A stretch of 64,000 nt of DNA from Dichetophora obliterata (lineage: Eukaryota > Arthropoda > Insecta > Diptera > Sciomyzidae). Shown one piece after another: positions 56,006-64,000 of this stretch. Numbering within the stretch: the first letter of the stretch is position 1; every line of letters starts with the position of its first letter. The DNA is taken from positions 98,567,349 through 98,631,348 of the forward strand of contig OY986438.1 in the NCBI GenBank assembly GCA_963920525.1, given 5' to 3'. Under the pieces are notes generated by a model, which had not been told where the DNA came from, ran no database searches, and was given only the letters and a program-made list of their open reading frames with translations. Position numbers and translations under genes: made by a program.

Positions 56006-56133
56006 GGGCCCTATTATGTAACTGTGTGTTTTAAAGTGTACACGGGCTGTCACAAAAACTTACTGGTTTTCAGTCGGTGAGTTCAGTCAAAAAAAATGTA
56101 CACTTTAAAACTCACAGTTAGAGAATAGGGCCC
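56006..56133. mobile_element. MITE, 128 bp, TSD CAG
   Basis: GGGCCCTATTATGTAACTGT and AGTTAGAGAATAGGGCCC are inverse ends, with inner TTTTAAAGTGTACA / TGTACACTTTAAAA. CAG lies outside both (56003-56005 and 56134-56136). Copy A has the empty site GAACAGGTGACG at 38046, which proves the insertion. Confidence 0.85.
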
Positions 56134-56149
56134 CAGGTGACGAAATTGA

Positions 56150-56480
56150 CGAATTGCAAGAGGACGCCTTTAAGTACGTTGCAGGCCACATTATAAAAAG
56201 GCTACATTTTTAAAGTTTTCAAAGTAAAGACTGCTCCTTTACATGGGTGGATGAAGTCTCGCAGGGAGGACTGAAAAAGCCGTCAGCTGCATTTATGGAA
56301 AAAAGAAAAGATTTGGAGGCGATCTTTAATCAAGCCAATGGTAGGAACATTTAAGTGTCCAAAGAGTACAGAAAAAAACTCGCTGAACTGTGTTCAGCAA
56401 ACGAACTTCCCGAACCTGTGAAAGAGCTCTTCATAAAATGCAGAATGCATTTTCGGACTAAAAATTTAAATAAAAGATTA
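56150..56480 (+). pseudogene. P-element/THAP9-like transposase C-terminus (copy B)
   Basis: It is parallel to the copy A relic: DEIDELQEDAFKYVAGHIIK, then in another frame SKDCSFTWVDEVSQGGLKKP, SAAFMEKRKDLEAIFNQANG and RNI. ELCSANELPEPVKELFIKCR and NKRLKNQ follow. It keeps the Trp that is a stop in copy A, but has its own frame changes. The catalytic part is absent. Confidence 0.55.
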
Positions 56481-56507
56481 AAAAATCAAAAAATTAAACT
56501 ATATATT

Positions 56508-56728
56508 CAGCCCTTTCATGAATAATTTTGCACGCGGAATCAGAAAAGGGAGTTTTAATTTTTAAGACAAAGCTCAAAACCATTATGGAAATTTTTAATG
56601 CAAATTTGTTGATAAGCCGTTGATGAACGAATTTGCATTTAAAATTTCCAAAATGTTCTTGAGCTTTGTCTTAAAAATTAAAACTCCCTTTTCTGATTCC
56701 GCGTGAAAAATTATTCATGATAGGGCTG
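56508..56728. mobile_element. MITE, 221 bp, TSD ATT, shared by copies A and B
   Basis: CAGCCCTTTCATGAATAATT and AATTATTCATGATAGGGCTG are the inverse ends. AAAAGGGAGTTTTAATTTTT and AAAAATTAAAACTCCCTTTT pair inside. ATT lies outside both ends. Confidence 0.8.
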
Positions 56729-56731
56729 ATT

Positions 56732-57700
56732 GTATCACGCTAAACGATACCAAGGCTTTATAGTATGTGAACTTTTTTAAAGTCAAACATTAGAACTTTG
56801 AATCATATTGTTTCTCTCATGCTTACTTAATTTTTGATGTTATGAACTTATAAAATTGTTGTTTATCACGCCACTAATATCAAGTGAAAGGACAAGAAAC
56901 ATATTTAAATTTGATATTTGTATTAAGTTTTGTAAAATTACAAAAACAAAATGCATAATGTTTATTCCCAAAAGCATTTTTACTCAACACGGAAGAGGCT
57001 ACTGGCTGCATTGATGTAGACAGTTAATTTAATAAAAATTATTATAATGTAGTGTTTAAATTTTTGTTTAAATTGTTTCATGATTCCCTACAGTAAAATG
57101 ATGATTTCCATTTATATTTCCAAACAAAAATAGACATAAAAATTAGCTGATTTTAAAAATACAACACTTTATTTGGATTTTTTAAACGGAACAACGTTAT
57201 TTATAATTTATTGTGTTTAAAAAAGTTATTTAAAGTGAAAATTTGTGCATTTCTAATTGAAAATAAGTGAAAAAAGCAAATTGGAGTACGTTGTTTCCGC
57301 GCCAATTTTAAGGGATTGAAATGTCAAAGTGTTTCAGGGGCGTATTCAATTTACATATTTCCACACATTTAAGGGCGCTCGTGTTTTCAGTGAAAAATTT
57401 TTGGTCACAAGTGCAGTTTATGGCCCACGCGTTAATAATTTTTTTCTAATTTTTATTAAAGGTACTTGGGTCTCCTTAGTCCAAAAGTGCAATAATAAAA
57501 TGTCGGTCTCAAATGGCTTAGGAGATAAAATTCGAGAAAGTTTCCGAATACAGTGTATAATATGAAGTGTGTGGAATAAAGGCAAAAATAAAGAATAAAA
57601 TAACGCAACAAATAAAAAATTTTTTAAATTAAATAAAAGGAAATAAATATTTAATTTATTTATTAAAAATGATGACGACATGGACTGTTCTTTTCTTAAC
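56732..57700 (+). other. P-like copy B, gene-free part
   Basis: 56732-57170 aligns with 47672-48098 of copy A. From 57171 the sequence is unique to copy B, AT-rich and without a supported gene; the 78-codon frame at 57329-57565 has no domain. Confidence 0.5.
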
Positions 57701-57744
57701 GACCATAATTATTTAACAGATGCTAGATTTTAACTGAATATACA

Positions 57745-57957
57745 GGTCATGTAGCTAAGTACATAGCAGGGTTTGTTGTGGTTAAATTGCAATCAATCCA
57801 GAAATGCAATGAATATAAAATGGATTTAGAGGGTGAAAGTAGCCAGGAATCGTTGATAAGTTTTAAATCAAAGGGGTATTTGAAAAATCCTTCAAAATCA
57901 GTTGAACCGGTTGCATTATTGCTGAAAAATAACTGGTCGTACAAACAAAATTATTAG
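57745..57957 (+). pseudogene. Second P/THAP9-like transposase relic (different family)
   Basis: An open frame of 70 codons ends in TAG at 57955: GHVAKYIAGFVVVKLQSIQK, CNEYKMDLEGESSQESLISF, KSKGYLKNPSKSVEPVALLL and KNNWSYKQNY. It has the Y-I-A-G-F box, the paired Cys region (only one Cys left) and the K-G-x-L-x-x-P-S box, in the same order as the 56150 relic but with different sequence. It is therefore a homologous domain from another P-like family. A more decayed basic stretch at 58120-58240 may be its far C-terminus. Confidence 0.5.
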
Positions 57958-58690
57958 ATAAAGACAAATCTATTTTGCATAAAATGTATTACAATAGAAT
58001 TTTGTTGAACACACAACACTTTTTGCTTGGCAAAAGTATATTTGAGGGTCATATTAAGTCTTCCGGTCATTTGAATATTTTAGAAAAATCTTTAATTTAA
58101 ATATTTTTAAAAACTAGATATTTTTATATATCTAAAATAAATAATGAAAAGCCAACTATAAGGCAAAAGTTGAATAAAACAATTCGTTTTAAAGGTGTTC
58201 AGAAAGAAATTAATTTTATTTATCTTCACTTAATTTATTGAAATCCATTTTTTTATATATAATTTATTAACATATATAATTATTTATAATTTTATTAATA
58301 TATTTAAAATTTAATGCATTAATATAAATGCATACAAACCCAGTAGATAGCTTTTACCATACATTTTTACTTTACTAATATTTTTGTTTTCTCTCGGGTG
58401 AAATAGGCCTACTGGGGAACCGAACACCCAAAAAAATCGGTAACGCACCAAATTGTATACCTCAAGGGTGTGGAAATACAATCTTTTATTGCTATTGGAT
58501 AAGAACAAACAAAATAGCGAAAACTTTAAGCCTAAATCTGTAAATATGTTATTATAATCAGAAACCTTTTGGGCCTTTTTTTTGTAATGCAACCTAATGC
58601 GACCGTGTTTGAATGTTCATGTATTTGTGCGAACCAACACCAATATGGAAAATGCCGCACTTTTGTGATACTACACCACTTCCTTATATT
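57958..58690. other. AT-rich end part of copy B
   Basis: No further gene. A 93-codon minus frame at 58311-58592 shows no recognisable motif. Confidence 0.4.
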
Positions 58691-58751
58691 TTACTTCTTT
58701 GTTTATCCCCAACTGATTTTCAGCGAATAATACCTGGTAATTATATCATGG

Positions 58752-59814
58752 TAATTTTGAATTACCGGGTATTATTATTCGCTGAAAATCAGCTGGGGTT
58801 GAACTGTCATTTTGGGCATATAGTGTCAAAATGAAGCGAGTAGGTACAAACAATGTTGCTTCTTGTATTATTGGAAATGAGAAAATTACAAACAATTATT
58901 TATATTGTCTTTGAACTTGATATAAGCCACGTGATAAACATTGATAAATAGCAAGTCTTTTGCTTCATTGCATCAAAAATTAACTGCTAGGCTTCTGCAT
59001 AAGAAAAATAATATGATGAATATGATTTAAATTTAGACTGATAAATAAATGAATTAAATCATTTGATAAAAATAAGGACTCCTATGTTTTAAACTTCTCA
59101 AAACCTAAATGTAGTCTTTGGCATAGAATTTAACAGTAGTAACTAGCAGCTATACTTTTATTTGACACTATATACAAAAAGTTACGAGTAAAAGTAGCGA
59201 TTAATACTACCTGTGGCAACATGTAACTTCGAAAGTTTCGAAGCTGTCGAAATTATCGAAAGTCGGTATGTTGTAACACTTTCGACAGGCGATATTTGCG
59301 ATAAAATATCACTTTATTTTGGTGGCAGTGATCGAGAAGCGAAGTAAACATAAGTGGAAATATTTATCCATTTAAGCATGGTTTTATTTATTATATATTA
59401 TTTATTTACCACAGAAGTGTTAAATAATGATTATAAGTTAGTGAAATGATAAAAGAAGTGTCTTTAATAAAAGTATATATATGATTACCTTAGAACTGTT
59501 TGTTCAAATTACGTTGACTTTATTTTTTCCAAACAATGTTATTTGTTGAAAATAACTAATTTATAATTTTTGGTTTAAATTACATTTTTTATTAATAAAA
59601 CAATTTTTAAAAATATTGATTCACGTTATTTAGCCTGCCAAGTATCAGAAAAAAGCTTGCGTGCAGCTGTTAAATGTTCGAACATAACTTCGAAACAAAC
59701 CAAATCGCCTGTCGAACGAAAATATTACAACATAGTGCCAGATCGAAAACTTCGCTTCGATGTTCGCTTCGACAGTGAAGTTACAACATGTCGCCACTGG
59801 TAATTCTATCATGG
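58752..59814 (-). mobile_element. P-like element copy C, short, inverted
   Basis: It starts next to copy B with GAATTACCGGGTATTATTAT (inverse of the right end) and finishes at 59814 with GGTAATTCTATCATGG (inverse of the left end). Subterminal blocks GGGCATATAGTGTCAAAATG and TTTGACACTATATACAAAAA match both ends of copy A. Apart from the 583-bp insertion at 59214-59796 it is only about 480 bp long, an internally deleted derivative. Confidence 0.7.
59214..59796. mobile_element. MITE, 583 bp, TSD CTG
   Basis: TGGCAACATGTAACTTCGAA and GAAGTTACAACATGTCGCCA are the inverse ends, with ACTTTCGACAGGCGAT / CGCCTGTCGAACGAAA inside. CTG lies outside both (59211-59213 and 59797-59799). The insertion is at the same ACCTGGTAATT site of the P-like end that Harbinger 2 occupies in copy A. 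Confidence 0.85.
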
Positions 59815-59842
59815 GTGCATTGTAATAGCTGAACAATTCTTA

Positions 59843-60887
59843 TAGCGAAATTACAATGTAGCAGTGGCAGTGTCAGTGATCAGCTGTTATTTTAGGAATA
59901 ATGTTATTTAATGGTGTAGCAGTGAGCAGTTTTTTAATATATCACTACAGCAAATTTACAATTCAGCAGTGAGCAGTAGCAGTATTTTGACGTTCATATT
60001 TGTTTTATTTTCTAACATTACGTCCAACATAACACAAATGTTAATATTTGTTTTATTTTTTTAAGTTGCCACTCTGTTTTTTTCATTCATTAAAGCGAAA
60101 TTACAATGCGGCAGTGGCAGTGGCAGTGATCAGCTGTTATTTTAGAAATAATGTTATTCAATGGTAGCTCTCACATAACAGCAGCGGCAGTAAGCAGTGC
60201 TGCTAAGGTTAGCACTATTTCTATATTTACTGACACTGACTCTGCTGCCAATATAATGAATGAAAAAACAGAGAGGCAACTTGAACAAATAAAACAAATA
60301 TTAACATTTGGAGCCAAAAAATAAAAAAAAAACAAAAAGGTTAGACGTCAAAATACTGCTACTGCTCACTGCTGAATTGTTATTTTGCCGCAGTGATATA
60401 TTAAATAACTGCTCACTGCCACACCATTAAATAACATTATTCCTAAATTAACAGCTGATCACTGCCACTGACGCTGCCACTGCTGCATTGTAATTTCGCT
60501 ATTATATTGGCAGTAGTGTGGCAGTGGCAGTAAATTCAGAAATAGTGCTAACCTCAGCAGTACTGCTTACTGCCACTGCTGTTATGTGAGAGTTACCATT
60601 AAATAACATTATTCCTAAAGTAACAGTTGATCACTGCCACTGACGCTGCCACTGCTGCATAGTAATTTCTGCCAATATAATGCCAATATGTAACTGCTGC
60701 CAATATAATGAATGAAAAAAATAGACTGGCAACATGAAAAAATAAAACAAACAAACATTTGGAGCCAAAAAATAAAACAAAAATTTTAAACATCAAAATA
60801 CTGTTACTGCTGAACTGTAATTTTTCTGTAGTGATATATTAAAAAACTGCTCACTGCCACTGACACTGCTGCATTGTAATTTCGCTA
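59843..60887. mobile_element. Composite palindromic MITE array, TSD TTA
   Basis: TAGCGAAATTACAATGTAGC and GCTGCATTGTAATTTCGCTA are the outer ends, with TTA outside (59840-59842 and 60888-60890). Inside, the same ends recur at 60094 (plus), 60490 and 60655 (minus), along with many GCAGTGGCAGTG and CACTGCCACTG blocks and inverted AACATTATTCCTAAA blocks. Several family members seem nested or recombined, giving arms in both orientations. Confidence 0.7.
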
Positions 60888-60890
60888 TTA

Positions 60891-61210
60891 TGCTCTTACA
60901 ATCGAGGAGTAATATTACATATTTCAAAGAAACATTAATAAGTTTTAATTAATTATATCCAAAATTCATTGTGTTGTTAACGTTGTCCACTTATTTTTAT
61001 CAAAAAATTTTTTCTGCTCCATTGCTTTTCACTAGCGGACGCTATAATTGAAATGAAAAAATGCACCAAGTTGGATCAACATGCATTCACACGTCCAACA
61101 TGTTGAACGATCGCCAGAAAATTTGAAATTTTTTATTTTCATCTAACATATTGGACCGACTGTCGTTTTAGCTTATGCATGGTACTACATGTTGTCCAGT
61201 ATGTCCGATA
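60891..61210. other. Gene-free stretch with ACATGTTG motifs
   Basis: CCAACATGTTGAACG, AACATATTGGACCG and TACATGTTGTCCAG suggest a further degraded element, but the ends cannot be set. Confidence 0.35.
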
Positions 61211-61835
61211 ACGGCCGATTTCTTCACCGAGTATTAGCCCTAATCTGTGGATTAAACCAGTTCATGGCATGAAACAGAGAACTATAGATAACGTATTTCG
61301 CATGTCCGCCATCTTTGCAGTGACGTAGGTGGAGCTCGTTGTTGTAACCGTAGTCTTAAATTATTCATAGGGTGTAAAGATTTTAAAATGTCGAAATTTT
61401 CTTATGAAAACTTGTTTTACTGAAATGAAATAAATATCGTTAAATAAAACACATGTCCAAAATAAAGTAAATATATTTTTAGTACTGTGTGTGAAAAAAT
61501 TGCATATTTTGTAGGGGTGTTTTCTCCCCTTTTCACGCCTTTACACGAAAAGCAGCTACGTTGCTTGATGTGTTTGACAGAATTTTTACTATTTTTATTT
61601 TCATTTTGCTATTTTCGTCTCCTTTGTTGTTTAATTTTCTCTTTTAGACATTTTCTTTTGTATGTGTTCATCGAGTGTCACATTTGTCACAAATATTTTC
61701 GTTGCGCTGGGAATACTTTATCTGTAGTTCTTTGTGTCATGAGTTCATGGTGTTCAAACTACATACCATGAACTAACTGGTCTAATCCATGGATTAGTGC
61801 TAATACTCTGTGAAGAAATGCGCTATAAAAGAACT
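61211..61835. mobile_element. TIR element with CTAATC(T/C)(G/A)TGGATTA ends
   Basis: ATTTCTTCACCGAGTATTAG then TAATCTGTGGATTAAACCAG on the left match CTGGTCTAATCCATGGATTA then CTAATACTCTGTGAAGAAAT on the right, inverted. The interior (61289-61640) is the second copy of the repeat at 2551. A 94-codon frame at 61487-61771 is not supported. Confidence 0.6.
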
Positions 61836-61888
61836 ATATAAACGAACTAGTTCATTAAACTCAACTGATCTAAAAAGAGCGACTTTTT

Positions 61889-62003
61889 TATACCGCATTT
61901 TTCACCGAGTATTTGCGCTAATCCGTGGATTATACAAGTTCATTGTATTAAGTTTGTACACCATGAACTGGTCTAATTCACGAATTAGCGTAATAAAATG
62001 CCT
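61889..62003. mobile_element. Short relative of the preceding element, 115 bp
   Basis: CGCATTTTTCACCGAGTATT, TTGCGCTAATCCGTGGATTA and CAAGTTCATTG face CCATGAACTGGTCTAATTCA then CGAATTAGCG and AAAATGCC. It forms a hairpin-like small element. Confidence 0.55.
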
Positions 62004-62088
62004 AAGTTTACTCATTATAGCTTGGACACATTGACGACGATTGCACCAGTGCGTCAAATGTCAAATTCTTTTTACATGCTTTTCTTAT

Positions 62089-62223
62089 GTGCTGGTCTAC
62101 ACTGGCCTCACTCAGCCGACTCACCGAGTGTCATACTCTTGCCTCACTCCATTCAACTTTCCATTCATCTCTTCTGTAGACGTCAAAGTGAGTCGATTGA
62201 GTGAGGCCAGTGTAGACCAGCAC
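62089..62223. mobile_element. MITE, 135 bp, TSD TAT
   Basis: GTGCTGGTCTACACTGGCCT and AGGCCAGTGTAGACCAGCAC are exact inverses. TAT flanks both ends (62086-62088 and 62224-62226). It is a short member of the 34746-35097 family. Confidence 0.85.
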
Positions 62224-62247
62224 TATGGAGGTGAATGTGGTGAAACA

Positions 62248-62858
62248 TTTTTTTTTTTATTTAGTTGCTAAATCTTAACAGGCTTTATAGCAATTTAAAA
62301 CTATAAAAAAATAAATTAATAGCAATTCAGTTACATATTAAACGGTTTCACAAAGAAATAAAAATTAATAACATAATAAATAAAAATACATATTAATATA
62401 AAAATTATGTTATCCAACAGCAGAGGAACGTTGCGGTTTCAAGACAAACAAGGTCTAGTTAGCAAAACTTGACAAATCGCGTTATCAAAACAAACAAGGT
62501 TAAGCTAGCAACACTTGATGTATCAGTCTAGAAAGGTGAAATAGAGACAAATGAGGTCTCATACCCAATTAAACACCGCTCCAATAAGCTTTTATATAAT
62601 ATATAACGTTCTGCCTTCCCAAAGCCGTTGGAATCCTAGCTTAAGACAGCAGGAGCGGTGTTGCAGTTGATTATTCTCCACGCTGGTTAATTTTAAAAAT
62701 TCCCAAACCAGCCCAGTGCAAAACCAGCCCGATTTGCATAGCAAAATAACGTTCATCAGACTCCAGGTAAAAATTAAGTATGCTTGTTATAGCATGGTCA
62801 AAATCAGTCACGATGCTGTAGATAATCAAGAATTTTATGTTTAATTAGGTATAAGGAT
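62248..62858 (-). other. 3' untranslated end of a minus-strand non-LTR element
   Basis: On the minus strand, an AATAAA runs into an A-tract (complement of the T-run at 62248-62258), the poly-A end of the element whose reverse transcriptase lies upstream. The region itself has no frame. AGACAAACAAGGTCTAGTTA and AAACAAACAAGGTTAAGCTA near 62440 and 62491 form a local duplication. Confidence 0.6.
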
Positions 62859-64000
62859 TCATTTAAAGAAGAAAAAATTAAAGTCCACACAAACACTTCT
62901 CAGTGGTTCATTTTGAAAGTAATTTGATCTACAAAAATTGATGTGAAATAGCTCAAAAGATCTTCTAGGTCGAAGAGGGACATTACAGTAAATTTTACTT
63001 AAAAAATATGGACTATTAACATAGCCATGTAAAAGTTTTATAACCCAACTAAGATTTAGCATATTTCTCCAATTCTTTAAAGAGGGTAGGTTTATTAGTT
63101 TTAGTCGATATTCATAAGAAGGTAATTGAAAGTTTGTGTCACGATATAGATGTCGCAAACAGAACAAAAGAAATTGTTTTTGAACAGATTCAATTTCGTC
63201 AATATAACACCCATATCAGGGGCACCAAACAATTGATGATTATTCTAAAATGGGTATTACTAGTGACGTAAATAAGGTTTTAGTTATCAAAGGATCATTA
63301 AACTTCTTAGAATTTGCTTTATTAATTATTCTGTTTATATGAATATGGAAGCGAAGTTTAGGGTCCATAGTCATTCAAAGATCATCTAAAACATCCAAAA
63401 CTTCGAGTATATAGTCCCCAACCTTATAGTTACTTCTAAATGACTGTTTACGAAAGAAAGTCATGTTCTTCCATTTCTTTAAGTTGAGCTTCATGCAATT
63501 AAGTTCGCACCAACTACACAGATGATCTATGTCAGTTTGCAGTTATAAAGCGTCTTGCTCATTTTTATATGAGAGAAAAAGTTTGACATCATCAGCATAT
63601 AATAAAATATCGCAATGCTTTATAACAGATGGTAAATCGTTTATATAAAGTAAAAACAATAGAGGCCCAAAATGGCTTCCTTGAGGCACACCAGAAACGA
63701 CAGGAAACTCGAGTGACTTTACGAGCTTAAATATAATACTTTGTGTTCTGTTGGATAAGTATGATTCAATCCATCTCACCAGGTGAGTTGGAAATCCAAG
63801 AAGACACAGCTTTAAAGTTAAAAGATTACGATTAACAACATAAAAAGCTTTACTTAAGTCTGTGTAAATGCCATACGTTTGTAATCCTTTTCCGAAATTT
63901 TCAATAGTTTTTGATGAAAATTCAAGGAGGCTAGTTATAGTAGATTTCCCAGAAAGAAATCCATGTTGAAATGGAGATATTATAGAATTAACACTATGTG
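62859..64000 (-). pseudogene. Jockey/CR1-type reverse transcriptase, truncated by the window edge
   Basis: The minus frame is open from 63998 to a stop at 63543: SPFQHGFLSGKSTITSLLEF, then GIYTDLSKAF (motif A, catalytic Asp present), VSGVPQGSHFGPLLFLLYIN (normally SHLGP) and ILLYADDVKLF, an intact YADD box. After the stop the thumb continues as HLCSWCELNCMKLNLKKWKN. The C-terminal part lies at 63167-62859 (FCLRHLYRDTNFQLPSYEYR, RPRRSFELFHINFC). Several stops show it is dead. It would copy element RNA at a nicked target. The sequence upstream is outside the window. Confidence 0.75.

Larger units (their letters stand above)
55856..58751 (+). mobile_element. P-like element copy B
   Basis: It starts CATGATAGAATTACCAGGTA, directly after the 7-bp flank of copy A (head-to-tail), and ends CCTGGTAATTATATCATGG. 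Subterminal GGGCATATAGTGTCA blocks match copies A and C. It carries a 128-bp MITE (56006-56133), the shared MITE (56508-56728), a transposase relic at 56150 and, in a segment absent from copy A, a second different transposase relic at 57745. Confidence 0.7.

Overview
This window is eukaryotic, most likely from a fly (Diptera). It is AT-rich, has short introns (about 60 nt) with GT-AG borders, and is packed with insect-type transposable elements (TEs): Ty3/gypsy elements with tRNA-Pro and tRNA-Lys primer sites, jockey-like non-LTR elements, P-element-like and PIF/Harbinger DNA transposons, hAT/mariner-like elements, Helitron-like satellites and many MITEs. I cannot name a species. Only one stretch looks like a host gene: an unrecognised coiled-coil exon at 7689-8162. 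All family names come from motifs read by eye; no database was searched.

Layout. 1-7640: inverted arms enclose an 8-bp-TSD insertion (353-1208), two MITEs and a 3.6-kb fold-back hAT-like element (3098-6716). 7689-8162: the host-like exon. 8961-12630: a MITE end interrupted by a minus-strand jockey-like gag relic, then MITEs and two long hairpins. 12887-20914: a decayed gypsy element with TATA target duplication, a MITE inside its 5' LTR and two large inverted repeats in its leader. 21865-25000: a 44-bp satellite, a P-like transposase relic and two long-TIR elements. 26130-28406: three elements nested inside one another. 28728-34490: tandem duplications and a Helitron-like region with two internal satellites. 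34746-37862: a row of MITEs.

37880-59814 is the centrepiece. A P-like element (copy A) was split by an Osvaldo/Ulysses-like LTR retrotransposon (38562-47509, about 1.8-kb LTRs), by one Harbinger element (48102-51395) and by a second, four-exon Harbinger element (51612-55830). Copy B follows head-to-tail and short copy C tail-to-tail. Because the P-like copies can be compared, empty sites and target duplications are visible; three insertions carry a CWG duplication and two of these hit the same base of the P-like terminus.

59843-62223 holds composite MITEs. The window ends in a truncated minus-strand non-LTR reverse transcriptase (62248-64000).

Nearly every TE gene is broken: stops and frameshifts in the retrotransposons, a catalytic Asp to Tyr change in Harbinger 1, and a lost splice acceptor in Harbinger 2. 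The Harbinger 2 accessory gene (51886-52898) is the only multi-exon TE gene that reads through cleanly.
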